64,000 nt of DNA from Naganishia liquefaciens. Taxonomy: Eukaryota > Basidiomycota > Tremellomycetes > Filobasidiales > Filobasidiaceae. Location: the NCBI GenBank assembly GCA_013423385.1, contig BLZA01000030.1:1009168-1073167 (forward strand). Direction: 5' to 3'. Both the position numbers and the translations under genes were made by a program. Shown here piece after piece: positions 10,964 to 23,197 of this stretch (the stretch's first letter is position 1; every line of letters begins with the position of its first letter). Under the pieces are notes generated by a model that saw only the letters and a program-made list of their open reading frames with translations, did no database searches and was not told where the DNA came from.

Positions 10964-12654
10964 ATGATTGGAAAGCTCGCCCTTGCCTCGCTTTTGCCCT
11001 CGTTGGCTCTCAGTCAATACTCGGCCACTTATTATCCGGACAGTGAGTATTCGAACAGAGAGAGAATTACCATATGCGGGCTCATGTAGATTGTCTCTAG
11101 ACCTCCCGGCGATCACTGAAGACGGTCAATACGGCACCAAGTGAGTGCGACTTGGGCCTTTCATTGACAATCTCTTATCTTGATTGTGTGCCATCAGCCA
11201 ATGCGGGACTGGCAGCAGTCAGGATTCAAAGTGCCAAAATGGTGGGTATCCTCGATGCTGTGCGAATATCTTACAAGCCTTAACCATATCGACCGTTCAG
11301 CATACATTAACGGTGTAGACGATTTCTGCCTTTTGTAAGCACTACTCGCACTCAGTGTCCTTGTCTAGCCTTGCTCATCAGTTTGGGCGCTTGAATAACT
11401 GTTGTGTCCCTTCATTTTGGTTGATTATCTCAAAAATCACGTTCATCGCTCAGCGCGCCACCCGAGAACACCTCGCCGTACGGCGACTCGTCTCTCGGTA
11501 ACACCGAGCGAGAAGTCGTTTCCTGGTGCCTCAAATCGGGCTACGGCACCCGTCTTATTCCGGCTGGAGCCGTCACCGGCGCTCACTTCGTCAAGACTCC
11601 CACCTACGTTCAACTTACGGGAACGCTCGCCAGCGGAGTCATGAATATTCCTGTCGGCGATGCCGGCGGAGAGCTCGATCCTCACGGTGCTGACTCAAGA
11701 GGTAATCCAGTGGGTCAGTCTTCATCCAAGTAATAAAGATCAAGCATAGGCTTAGTCCTGATTGCTTCAGGCGGACTCGTTTTCTCGAACGCCTTCGGCG
11801 GTGGTCTGAAACAAATCCACGAGTGGAATTCCTTTATCGGAGACGGCTACTTCTGCTTCAAGGCTTGTGATGAAGTCGAGGGTGCCGCTCTTCAGTGCCA
11901 GCACATCGTAAGTCGCTATCGGCATTGGTCAGAGCCGATTAATTCTGACGGTCCTGTTCTTTCAGTACGATGTGCTCGGATGCGGATTCAACGCAAGTCT
12001 CGGTCGCATTTATGACCTCGAACTTCAGACTGATCTAACCATTCCCATAGATGCCCGGTGATTATGGGCAGAGCTTCTCATCGTGCCAAGGAGACTCTAT
12101 TGAGTACCCCGGGGTGTACGGCGACTACACTTTCCACCAGGTCAGTAACTAGATTTCCGTGACAAAGCTATGCGCTGACCTTGGCTTCGGTACGCTCGCG
12201 CGATTCAGGGAGACGCCAGCACGCCGGCTCCTCATGCTCCTGCCGCGACATCGCAGTGTTCTTACCTTGATAACCTTCCGTCCGGGGGTGCCGCCATCGT
12301 CACTGCCGCGGTTTCCGCCTCGTCATCGGCTTCATCTGGTTCCCCGAGCAGTATGGCCAGCACCGGCAGCCGATCTGGCACATCGTCGGGAAGCTCTGTG
12401 GCCTCCACGTCGGGCGCCTCTTCATCCAGTGCTTCGTCTATGGCTTCTTCCTCCGGGGCAACCAGTCGAGCAAGTGCCACCTCCATGGCCTCTATCGTTC
12501 GAAGCAGTGCCTCTGCCGCCTCTGCCGCAGTCTCCTCTGGAGTCTCAAGCGCTGCCGCGTCGCCATCTCCTACCAGTGCCGGACAGCAAAACGCCGTCAT
12601 CGGCCTCACCTTGGCGCTTACATCGGTCTTCGGTATCGCCCTCACCGCTTTCTA
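10964..12654 (+). CDS. Secreted Ser-rich GPI-type glycoprotein ('macrofage activating glycoprotein' family)
   Basis: About nine exons encode roughly 400 residues. An N-terminal signal peptide (MIGKLALASLLPSLALSQ) is followed by a Cys-containing ectodomain with NLPAITEDGQYGTNQCGTG, a NAYINGVDDFCLFAPPENT block, WCLKSGYGTRLIP and a central GGGLKQIHEWNSFIGDGYFC. It includes the pair SQCSYLDNLPSG near 12270. From about 12310 comes a stalk of some 80 residues made almost only of Ser, Ala, Gly and Thr. The end is a hydrophobic tail (VIGLTLALTSVFGIALTAF) right before the stop, as expected of a GPI-attachment signal. I recognise the ectodomain as the basidiomycete family annotated under the misspelt name above. 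Its biochemical role is unknown, and it is likely on the cell wall or plasma membrane. No neighbour suggests a specific job. Confidence 0.75.
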
Positions 12655-12976
12655 GACATCGCGTGGAATTACAGAAGGAAGTCATGATGGGACTGGCAAA
12701 GTAGCGATTGTTCGCCACTCGCACACGCTCGCTTCGTGGCTCTCAAGGTCGTTTGTATGGACAATTGTTGGGTTTTTCTTCGCCATATATAATATGCATT
12801 TCATCAGTCAGGCGTCAGTTCTTGAATGTTTCATCTGTCGGGCAAAGTTCTTGGGTATCACGGGATTACTGTCAGCCGATTTTACAATGACGAGTGTCCT
12901 TTCCTGAAAACTTCGCGCTAAAGTACTGGTACATACGATGCGATGGGGAGATGCGTTTGGTAACGCTGAGGCACTA
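12655..12976. other. Intergenic, convergent 3' ends
   Basis: About 320 bp between the glycoprotein stop and the stop of the convergent ACBP gene. It presumably holds both 3' UTRs; no other feature seen. Confidence 0.5.
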
Positions 12977-13957
12977 CTACTGTTCTTCCAACATTCGCAT
13001 GATCTCCCGACGGTCCAGATCCTTTGCCATATCATACGCCAGTAGATCCTCAGAATCCTATCCATGAAGGAAAATCAGGCAAGGGTAATATCAATGTAAG
13101 CGCGGTTGAACGTGCCTTTAGCATTCGATCCGCTCCTGATTCGAGCAGGTATCGTACGGCATCTACATGTCCGCGATCAGAGGCCAGATGTAACGGTGTG
13201 AGGCCCTAAGATAACTTGATCAGAATCTTGAGCTAGGTTTCTCTGCGTCGCGCAGCGTACCATCGAGTCCTGTGCGTTCAACGAGCTAGGATTGCGGGCG
13301 AGTTCCCTCTTGAGGGCACTCAAGTCTCCCTCGGCAGCCGCATCGTGTACCGGCAGTACTCCGCTGGAGGATATCCACGCATGTGGTCAACCTGGAGTCT
13401 TCGCGCCCTGTAGCTAGCTTACTCTGTTTCGCCCGATGGAGATTCCTCCTGGCGCATGGTGCTGACTTTCATGCCCATCCCAGATCCCTTGCTATTTTCC
13501 TCTTCCCCCTCCACAGGCACCGACCAACCTATCTCTTTGGCAATCTCGATATAGCGCGACTTGGCGCGTGCTTGACCGGTAGCGAGGAAGGCTGCATCGT
13601 CTTGTGTTTCGTTCGAATCATCTTGAGCCATTCGCTGGTACTTTTCCCCCTGCGTCTTCCATGCCGCATGTTTTGCCTTTGCAGCGGGACCTGAAAAGAA
13701 GCCTGGCGCGGGTACATTACTGTGGAAAGAAGCAACAAGACAGTCAGCTCCACTATACCAGATAACGAGCTTCTCTGGAGACAGCGAGATGAACTAACGA
13801 ACGGTTGAAATCCTATCGTTGCCGTTTTGAACAGCCCGTAGATCTCGAGCTTGGTCTCGGTTGCTAGGTTTCCGGCGGCAGGGGTTGAGGAGAGCCATGC
13901 GGCTGCATTGTGAAAGTGCGAATCGAGAAGAGACGGATCGAGCGTGTGGTCTGTCAT
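12977..13957 (-). CDS. Acyl-CoA-binding protein with ankyrin repeats (ACBD6-like)
   Basis: The start at 13957 gives MTDHTLDPSLLDSHFHNAAA, entering an ACBP domain: LATETKLEIYGLFKTATIGF, then (after a short intron) NVPAPGFFSGPAAKAKHAAW and KTQGEKYQRMA. The residues corresponding to the acyl-CoA pocket (the YGLFK-type helix and the K..AW helix) are present. An acidic linker leads to two ankyrin-like repeats: GVLPVHDAAAEGDLSALKRE and GLTPLHLASDRGHVDAVRYL. The protein ends RREIMRMLEEQ. The order ACBP then ankyrin is that of human ACBD6, which binds long-chain acyl-CoAs and supports N-myristoylation. Length is about 265 residues, close to ACBD6. The last intron needs a GC donor (13059-13115) to stay in frame. 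Divergent from SEC59. Confidence 0.83.
13059..13115 (-). other. Probable GC-AG intron in the ACBD6-like gene
   Basis: On the minus strand the exon ends CTAAAG and the intron begins GCACGT and ends CATGGATAG, 57 nt. With a GC donor the frame runs ADRMLK-DSEDLLAYDMAKD. The nearest GT donor, four bases downstream, leads to a stop. Confidence 0.65.
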
Positions 13958-14373
13958 TGTAGCCGAGCTGAAGGGATGGATCGACTGTCAAGGAAGCAAG
14001 GCCTTGTCCTTCTACATGAGCGTCGTCCAGCAAAAGTCCCTCACAGTATGCGACTGCCGCCGTGTATGACGGGTCGGATCGAACAAAGGAGCGGTCGGAA
14101 GCAGATCTGGGGTTTCGCCTGGCAACTCGGCCGCCGGCTCACGTGGCCTTTCTCCCGCAAGAAAGTCCGAGGGAACACGGCTTGCTGACCGGCGGGTGTG
14201 ATGAGCTGCCGTGACTAATGACCATATATCAGGGTGAAGGTGAATGCGTCGTCGCTCGCCTCGTTCGCAAAACAAGACATCAGACTGGTCATTGATCCGG
14301 CTTGATGAGGCAGAGCTTCAAGATTATCAGAATTCCGCTGCAAAGTTGTTGTCGGAGCCGCCAGTAGCCCAAG
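13958..14373. promoter_or_regulatory. Divergent promoter, ACBD6-like / SEC59
   Basis: About 415 bp between two start codons facing away from each other. A minus-strand open frame covers part of it but shows no family resemblance and could be a 5' leader. Confidence 0.4.
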
Positions 14374-17300
14374 ATGCGGTCTCAACTTCCTCGCAACAGG
14401 TCAAGATCCGTACGCTCATCGCCCTCGCCGTCTCCTCCCGCTTCTCCGCATCTGCAGCCGTATCAAGCAGGCGTACTGTTGCCTTCAGAATCAGTCATCC
14501 CATCGAGAGAGAAAAGACGTTCATTCTCGACGCGTCAGGCGATAGGATCCAGGCCGGTTCCTTCTCGCAACCCTTCTTCGGAAACGCGACTTGTACCACA
14601 ACATGCAAAGCCGGATGAGCAGAAATCACGGAGAAGGAGGGAAAGCCATCACGCTCCTCGCACGCATCGAATCCCTCATTCAAAGGCTCATCCCCGAATC
14701 GAAGCTCCGATCGATTCAGAGTCAATAACCTCTCCCGGCGGGTTGCGATCCCGGCCGAGCTACAGTACTCATGCCGAGGCCTCGGTATCATCGGCGGGAG
14801 GCTTCGAAGATGATGATCGCTTCTCGAGCAGTGATACCGAGGTCGGCGATGCGAGGGCTACCTACAGATTAAGCCCTGGGGCGGCTTCATTGGAGAATGA
14901 TTTGGATTCCTTCGAAGGGGAACGCTGTTATTCAGCTGTCCACAACAGTCATCTTTTGAAGGCTTCGACGACAGATCTCCCTTCGGAGACTTCAACGACG
15001 TCCCGCGATATCTCGCCAAGGACGAGGCACCTTCTTTTGGCGCGGAACCAGAGTGGCCCTCAGAGCCAGCCGATGGACAGAAGCGGGTCGAACGAAAGTG
15101 AAAGCGATGCGAGTCGCCTCAGCGTTGGAGAGCGCTGGTGGGAGGTTGTTCGAGAAGTGAGGCGTAGTGCATCGTAAGTCACTGCTTGATAATCTGTGTC
15201 TTTCTTCAGAATCGCTGATCAGAAGATTACCACAACAGCCCCTTTGGCACGCGTTTAGCAAGGACGAGCCAAAGCATAACTAGATCACCACTATCGTCTG
15301 TATTCAACTTCTCGACAGCAAACGCACCATCTTCAGGGCCTTCTCCGACGCACGCGTTGCGAAAGCCGACGAAAACGCTTCCGGCCATCTTGCCGACAGT
15401 TATCCATCTGGGAGATCGACCGCTTGTGACAATCACGCGACGTCGCGCAGAGCGAGGGTTGCTGACGGGATCCGTCATGTTGGCAGTATGGCGTTTATAT
15501 TTCGATATGGGTGCAACGACAGAAGTTATAGGTATGAAAGCTCTTGCATGCGTCATTCGTTTTCTTCTGACGCCGTTTCACCAGAATTGTCTGTGCTTTC
15601 GGCGATTGTAATCATGTATCTCAGTATACGGAGCATCAAAACCAATGAGAACCCGGCAAACAAGCATACGGGCGATCTACAACTGGCATCAAATTCAGAA
15701 GGATCGTCGATGAATGGCGGAAGCATGAAGGACGGTTCTACGTCTGCGGACTTTTTGGGCGTAAATCCACCTTCAGCCAGGAACAGAAGACAACCAGATA
15801 TCAACAATATCGGTAGAAGCAGTCCACTTCCAGGCACCGTGGCCGCAAGGCATGATCATGGCGTTGCCAGGCCAATCACTATTATCGACACGGAAGATGC
15901 ATCGATCGGGAGCCGAGGATTGGTGTGGGCGACCAGCGATCGCGATTATCGGCAAGTCCCCCTCACGCGCTCAAGTCGCTGCACTGATGCTGACTTCTTA
16001 TGTGTATAGTGAATGCATTGATGATGGTGCAGCGTTCGCGCTGCTGCTAGGGCCACTCTTGGCCGCGTCTATGTACTATACCTCGTGGGAATCTCTCGTC
16101 AAGAACCCCACGCGGACGAGAACGGGTGAATGGGCAATCGAAACCCCACGGGTGCTGGATTGGACGCCATCTCCACACACTGTCTTCAATGGCTCCGTGA
16201 AGATGACCGACACCTTGAATCAGCGCCACCCGGCGATCCTCGCTCTTACTGCTTTGTGCATGTCGCGCCGTCACGCTGTCCACCTTACGTGTTTATTATC
16301 GTTGATTCTGATCTTTCACGCATTGTGGTCAAGGCGACAAGACTTGAAGGCTCATCGACTGGAATCATTGATACCCGGAAAGGAAGCTGTCGTAGGCGGT
16401 AGCAAATGGGTGAAGCTCAGCGAGTGGAGGAGAAGCTGGGCAATCATCTCGTTTTCCTCCATTGTTACAGCATTCGTTGTCGGCTTGAAGATGGCCGCGG
16501 ATTACATTGGCTTGACGAAGGAATATGGTACGTGTCTGCCGGCTGCAAGACAGAGTCGGGCGTTCTGGGGCTGACGACCGCCTTTGACTAGACCTGACGT
16601 ATCCGGATATCGTCATCGCTACTCTGTTTTTCCAGTTCAGCCTATATGTCAGTGTCCGACTAGCGAGAAGGGGATTCACGGTCGGTGAACTCGGCATTAT
16701 TTGTCACGCAGCCACCGGCTTGTTTATGGAGACTGTCAATCTGACTCGCACACGAGTAAGTCAAGCGGTGTAGGATCACGGCGGCCGAGGGCTTCTGACA
16801 CAGTATGCATGTTCAAAATCAGATTCATCTCCTGACAATGCCCTACATCAAAGCGTACCGGTTGCCGACACCGTTACTTATCTTACAGTTGGCGCTCATT
16901 CCGGGTTCCCTCTTGTGCGGATTTCTACTCTCCCCTTTACTGGTCCTTTCTCGCAAGATCGCCCAACGCCCTGCACATCGCCTTCGACATCCTCAAGAGA
17001 AAGAGTTGTACCGCAAGGTGCTGGCTGCTGGCTTCTATTTGGGAGCTGCTGCCATATGTGGCGGCCTCATCGGCTATTGGGCCAAGTGGCTACTGGGGTG
17101 GCGAGACCCATGGGCATGGGTTGCATTTTGGCTCTTTGAGGGGCGACGCTGGTGGACCCGGCCGGTTCTCATTGCATATTGGGGTCTCCTGGCGGCGATC
17201 AGCGTAGCTGGTTGGACCCGACAACTCAGCAGAGCAAGAAAGAGAAAAGCTTGGTCGGCCGTTACGAACTCGAATGGTCACTCCAAGATTAGCGTGCAAA

Positions 17301-18247
17301 GCAGCGCGGTTCAGGCTGGTCTTAGCCATTCGCAAATTCATCCAAAAGCTGCTCACGCCACAGAGCCGGGATTCGGTCATGTGGCGACTCAGATGATGGA
17401 CGCCGCCAATCAGAAGCTTCCTGTCCTGAGCATCAACGCTCGGCGCAAATTCTTTCATGCCCTAGCCACAGCCATGTTTGTTCCGGGGATAATCATTGAC
17501 GTGAGTACAGCATGTGAGTGACAGTCCCTATACTGACACGGCCCATGGCAGCCTGCATTCACTCACTTAGCGTTTTCTTTGGCATTCGCCGCATTCAACT
17601 TCACCGAATATATCCGGTACTTTGCGCTCTACCCATTCGGCGCCGCTGTCCATTTGTTCCTGAACGAGTTCTTGGACGAAAGCAAGGACGGTGGAACTGC
17701 CATCCTCAGTCACTTTTATCTCTTAACGGGATGCGCCAGTGGCGTTTGGTTGGAAGGGTAAGTGGCTATTAGAAGCGTGTGCTCTGCTCTTGGTGTTTGA
17801 TCAGCGAACCAGCCCCAAGACAATCTTGAGCATATTCGGTGCTCTCGCGTTGGGCATCGGTGATGCCTTGGTAAGGTAGCTCGCGGAATGGCACATATCA
17901 AGCTAACAGGCGCAATAATACAGGCATCTATCGTGGGGAAGCGCATAGGTAGGATGAGATGGTCGAGCTCAAGCGGTAAGACAGTAGAAGGTACTATCGC
18001 CTTTGTCGTCTCCGTTGTGTTCACGGCGTGCGCGCTGATGCTCACCGGCTGTGTCGGAGAATTCTCTGTAAGCGTAAGCGATTAGGAGCAGCACCGCAGC
18101 TTCATTGACTCTCCTTGCCTCGCTTAGATTCCCTTGTTTACGGTCATGACCACCTTGGTAGCGATGATGGAGGCTTTGTCGGAACAGAACGATAATCTGA
18201 CACTTCCTATTTGGGGTTGGTGTCTAGGTGTATTGCTGCGGTTATAG
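14374..18247 (+). CDS. SEC59: Dolichol kinase Sec59
   Basis: Dolichol kinase uses CTP to make dolichyl phosphate at the ER membrane, feeding N-glycosylation, O-mannosylation and GPI synthesis. The C-terminal part is diagnostic: RRKFFHALATAMFVPGIII, NFTEYIRYFALYPFG, LGIGDALASIVGKRIGRMRW and SSSGKTVEGTIAFV, which is the CTP-binding region of the family. Many hydrophobic helices precede it from about 15480 on. The first exon (14374-15173) encodes about 265 residues rich in Ser, Arg and Pro, hydrophilic and probably cytosolic, which yeast Sec59 lacks. At least nine introns. The whole protein is near 1100 residues against about 520 in yeast, so the N-terminal extension and the start codon are the weakest part; translation could begin at a later ATG. 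The end, WCLGVLLRL, is typical. Confidence 0.87.
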
Positions 18248-18580
18248 GGGTGGCCAAATATCACGCGTGGGATATTCTGCAAGAGACATCATGTTCAAAG
18301 AGACTTGCTAAGGGCTTCATCTGTGTGACTGAATGATTCTGGCTTGTGAAAGACGTGACAATATCTCATAAGCAGAATAGATAGGTGGCACAAGAGCTAT
18401 AAAGCCTGCGAGGCTAAATCAGAACACGGACTGCAGAGAGTAATAGTCCGCTCGGTTTTGCGCTTTATATGGCGTTGTGAGCGAGATGATCGAGCGGGGG
18501 GGAGGTCGTCTGCATGACAAAAGAAGCAGGCCATATCGTGTGCTGATGACAACGGTTGGATTCAGTAAAGGAGCAACAGA
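18248..18580. other. Intergenic SEC59 to SUI3
   Basis: About 330 bp. No gene seen. Likely SEC59 3' UTR and the SUI3 promoter. Confidence 0.5.
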
Positions 18581-19945
18581 ATGTCCGTCGAGGAATTGAA
18601 CACCACCACACCAGCGGCCGAGGAGCCCATGTTTGCGGGCTTGAAGAAGAAGTCCAAGAAGGCCAAGGTCAACTTTGACGATGTCGAGCTCTCCAACCAG
18701 GACGCTCCCAACACTGCTGCCGATGCAGCCTCCTCGTCTGTCGCCGACGCTGAAAAGAAGATTGACGCTGGAGGTGACGGATCGGCTCCTGCAGACGCGC
18801 CTGCAGCGGATGACGGAGTCGATATGTTTGCAGACCTGAAGAAGAAGACCAAGAAGAAGAAGAAGGAGATTCCATTGGACTTGGTGCGTCGTCGTGTGAA
18901 ACGCCACTGACCTGCTTCTGATTTCCTTTTCCTCGAGCAGGAAGCTTCGACTCCTGGAGATGTCACGCCGACAACAGAAACCACTGCCGAGGCCGGAGAG
19001 ATGGGAGACTTTGGAGATCTGAAGAAGAAGAAGAAGTCTTCCAAGAAGAAGGCGGCTTTCGACATTGAGGCTTTCGAGAAAGAGGTGAGTGTCATTGAGT
19101 AATCCCGTCACCCGTATTCACAATGGTTTGTTCGCTCAGATCGAGGGTGGCGAGAACGACTATGACGGTGGGGACCGAAACGGAGACTCTGCCGACATCG
19201 ACAGAGAACTTGGTGACGATGTCTTTGGTGGTAACGACAACGGAGATGGAGGTGATGCGACGTCCAAGCTTGGTCATGAAGCATGGGTCGGCACGGATCG
19301 AGACTACACATATCCCGAAGTAAGCATTCATATATTTCAGCTAGAGACCTTGTCGCTAACTCTCCTCCAGCTCCTTACCCGTTTCTACGCTCTTCTCCAT
19401 TCGCACAATCCCGAGCTTGCCGGCGACAAGAAGAAGTTCACTTTGGTTCCTCCTCAGGTCAACCGAGAAGGCACAAAGAAGACCGTCTTCGCTAATATCT
19501 CGGACATCTGTCGACGAATGCGACGACAACCCAAGCACCTGATGGAATTCATCTTTGCGGAATTGGGTACAAGTGGAAGTGTGGACGGTGCTCAGCGTTT
19601 GATGATTAAGGGTCGATACACCCAGAAGAATATGGAAAACGTCTTGAAGAAGTATATCGGTAAGTCATTCAGTACTACTCGTGCAAGACTGTTCCAGCTG
19701 ACCATTCGCAACATAGTTGAGTACGTCATGTGCAAGACTTGTAAATCTTCCGACACTATCCTCGAAAAGGAGAATCGTCTCTACTTCATCGTTTGTGAGG
19801 CCTGTGGTTCCAGTACGTCCAAGACATTGCCTTTGTCTCTTTTCGTTCCCTCGCTCATCACGTCTTTACGGCAGAGCGATCCGTCTCAGCCATCAAGACT
19901 GGTTTCCAGGCCCAAATTGGAAGGAGAAAGGCACAGGCTGCGTAA
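18581..19945 (+). CDS. SUI3: Translation initiation factor eIF2 beta subunit
   Basis: eIF2-beta is part of the eIF2-GTP-Met-tRNAi ternary complex. The N-terminal half has three lysine blocks, each opened by a short F-x-x-LKKK module: [28 protein letters not shown] and [17 protein letters not shown]. In this family they bind eIF5 and eIF2B-epsilon. An acidic Asp/Gly linker follows. The conserved domain reads [37 protein letters not shown] and a C2-C2 zinc finger (CKTC...CEAC). It ends [20 protein letters not shown]. About six introns; the final one joins GSS to KRSVSA. Length near 350 residues, slightly above yeast (285) because of the longer lysine-block region. Arg codons are largely CGA, as in other highly expressed genes here. 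Confidence 0.95.
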
Positions 19946-20120
19946 ATGTAATCTCTCGGATCATCCGGCTTGTTCTGTGTATCATTGTGTATCTTTGTGC
20001 ATATGCGCTTTACCCATTGTACAGCATGATGTTCGCGCAACCCCTTATAGAGACACCTCAGGACTGGGCCAGGATAGATACATAGCAATACAAACAGGCG
20101 CTTCAGACTCGCATAGCAAC

Positions 20121-22764
20121 CTATTGACCTACATGATTTACAGGCTCTGGTGTCTCCTCCCCTACCTCAGACGCGAGCTTTCCTACTGGAAGAATGGAAT
20201 CGGACGCAAATGCTGGTGGATGCGTAACAACTGCATCACCCGACGATGTTAGCGGTGTAGCGGTCGGAGCGACCGGTTGCTCTGTGGAGGGCTCCGTTGC
20301 TGTACCGATTTTATCCACAAGCCCAGTCTCGACTACCTTCTGGAGTTCTGCGTCGACTCCCTGTGAGTAGATGTCCATCTTGTCGTCTTCGGCCAATGCG
20401 GATGTCGGAAGAACGGCCCCAGTGCTGACCGTTTTCGGAGCTTCAGCGAGTGCCACTGTATCTGGTACAGCCTGAGAGTCCTGTGGTGGAACGGATGGTC
20501 CCATGCTCGAGTCACGGGAGCTTTCGGCCTCCGGCCTTTTGGTACGCCTTGACAAAGATCCAGTTGGAGACATGGTTGCCTTTCCTTTGCGCTTGCTGTT
20601 GACCGAGTTTTGCGCTTCATTATGATTCTGGCGATGTCTTCGGCCGCCCATGCCTTCATCTTCTGAATCCGATAGTTCAGTGTCTTTCTGTATCCTTGCG
20701 TCTGTCATGCGTGCTGTGTTGGCGATACTGCCGTCAGAAGTGTCTTCTAGCTGCGCTTTGGGGAATGCTCACTATGTAGACGAGTGTCGGGATCTTCCAT
20801 GTCTTCATTCTCCTTGTCATCTTCGTCATCATGTGGCATTTTCGGCACGTCTGATGAAGCAGAAAGATGAGCTTCAGCGGTCCCTCTCGCTCCAAGTGAC
20901 TCACTTTGCATCTGAACACTTGGGGCCGCATCGATATCCCGCAAGTTTTCGTAAACAGCACGCTTGATTTTGGACAGATACTCTGTCGTATTCATATCCT
21001 CCATGTTGCAAGATCGAACGTCGAGCTCGTAATCAGGCCCATAATGCTCGTAATATTCGTTGATGGGAATCTCTGCGAGAGAGAGTGGTAAGATTGGCGT
21101 GACCTCCGAATTCAATGAAGTCGTTCTTTCTTACTCTTCCCAAGCTTGACCCCAGCGGCGAGACCAGTCTCATAAGCCCAGGCTCTCGATGTTGCTCTGA
21201 CGGTATATCCACCGCCACCAAGTAGCAACAGCGGAAGGTTGAATTTCTTGACATACTCCACGCAATCGGCATGTCCTGTGGTACAGAGGCGTCAGTTGGA
21301 GCTGAAGTGCTGACATCCGAAAATGTACCTTGCAGCGACAAGTTGAAACATCCAAGTTTGTCGCCGGCGAGTGAATCTGCGCCACATTGCAGGACGATGG
21401 CAGTAGGACGATACCACTCTACAGCACGGTTGACCACCTACACAAAGTGGATCAGATGAGTCGATCTTGACATGACAAAGAAGCTCACCGATTCGAAGAT
21501 GTCTTTGTAGCTTGCATCGGTGATACCGTCCCGCAGCGGTACATTCACTGCATACCTAACGATGCGAAACTTAAGATCACACTTCGAGGTCTATCTCAGG
21601 TCGCTCACTTCTTGCCCTTGCCGATACCGATATCACGCAGTTCACCTGTTCCTGGGAAGAATTCGCCTGTGCATTGCACTTCATCAGCGCTGATTGCGCA
21701 GAGTGCAATGCATGACAGGACATGACGTATACTCACCGTATTTGTGGAAACTGACTGTCATCACACGGTCGGTCGTGTAAAACGCCTCCTCGACACCGTC
21801 ACCATGATGTACGTCTATGTCGATATACAACACTCGCTCATGATATCGCAGTAACTCTAGAATTCCCAAAACGATGTCTGAGCGTGGAAGACGTTCTTCA
21901 GCCTAACAACGATGATGACTGGGGAAGAACACAAGCACTGACCATTGACGTAACAGAATCCGCTCGCCTCTGCCTTCTTTGCATGATGCAAACCGCCAGC
22001 CCAATTGACGGCAATATCACACTTATCTCGGGACAGCCGCGCGGCGCCCTCTGCAGTTGTGTGGCGTAGTGAGTATACTGTGCGGGCTGTTCTGCATGGA
22101 CTGAACGAACCCATGGATCCACCAGCAGATATTGAACAGTACTCAAATAGTCCGTCAAAAATCGGGCTATCGTCTCCTACATTGTCTGTTGCAGCAGAGA
22201 GTCAGACATCGAAAGGTTTACATCTCTGGTTGCCAACGTACACTTTTGCTGCTCCCGAGCATAGTTATTGGCATTCTCTGGATTGATCCGGTGCAGAAAC
22301 TCGATGTAGTCGTCCGTATGAAACTGCGTCATCTCACGTCTTGTTGCTGGCTTTGCTCGCTGGAGATCCACAAGGGCTTCAGTGAGCTCATTTCCGTTTA
22401 CGGACATCACAAGGACAACTTGACATCAGACTTACGAAGATCTCCATCTTTTTGTACAGCCCATAGTTCATCACAAGCGAGTGGCACATCCTTATACGGG
22501 TAGGCTTCATGGGATGCCCTTGAGAGCGATATCTCGTTAGACAAAGAGCCACATCGTGTTGCTGCACAAAGCGTACCGGGGCCATAATGGAAATTACCTA
22601 TATCGGAATCGAAGAAGTAGCACTGACAGAGAAGCGATGTTAGCTTGCGAGACTGGCAACAGGGGCCAAAAGGGGGAACCTACCACTCGTTTTTTGTCTT
22701 GGCTCATCAGCTTTTCGTAGACTCCCTCTCCCGGCACATTGGACTCTAGCATCGCATTCGCCAT
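20121..22764 (-). CDS. RPD3: Class I histone deacetylase Rpd3/HDAC1 type
   Basis: The catalytic core is complete in order: [68 protein letters not shown] (active-site His pair), [20 protein letters not shown] (zinc ligands), [22 protein letters not shown] and [11 protein letters not shown]. About ten introns interrupt it; the one inside the HPMKP block is 57 nt with a CTAAC branch site. After [15 protein letters not shown] the protein carries a long tail (about 260 residues): a Ser/acidic stretch, the [14 protein letters not shown] motif seen in many Rpd3 proteins, then a Ser/Thr/Pro/Ala-rich region. It deacetylates histones in Sin3-type corepressor complexes. Two in-frame starts are possible, 22764 (MANAMLES) and 22707 (MSQDKKRV); the first adds 19 residues. 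The gene is head to head with TAF1. Confidence 0.95.
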
Positions 22765-23197
22765 CTCGAGGTGGCTGTCGGTCCGGCAAGGAGGAATGCG
22801 AAGCGGAGGGGCGGAAGATGTCCGCGATGTCGAGAGTTGAAGCCTGAACTATGCGTTGCGATCGAACGATTCCACTACTGAGCCTGGATACGTGAGGGTT
22901 GGGTACCGAGCACGAAGAACCCAAGGATGAGAATATATAGGGTATCGCAAACGAGGGTGTTCCCAGCTGTGTTCCCATGCATCAACCGGAGCCATTTGCG
23001 CCGAGTGATAGCAGTCTGAGGATCAGGTGCGCCCGCTTCGATCGCAGGGGAGTTGTTCATGAGTAAGGTTGAGGTTGTGCAGCTGTTCATTACTTGTCGC
23101 TTTGTGCGATATCGCTGCGGCATTCGTCAGTTACGCCCTGCTCATCTGACAGCGCTGCTCAGGCTAGACCCGGACAAAGGTATATCCCGAGCTCGGC
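22765..23197. promoter_or_regulatory. Divergent promoter, RPD3 / TAF1
   Basis: About 430 bp separate the two start codons. It must hold both promoters. No clear TATA motif; the minus-strand open frame 22640-22978 overlaps the RPD3 first exon in another frame and is not coding by resemblance. Confidence 0.45.
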
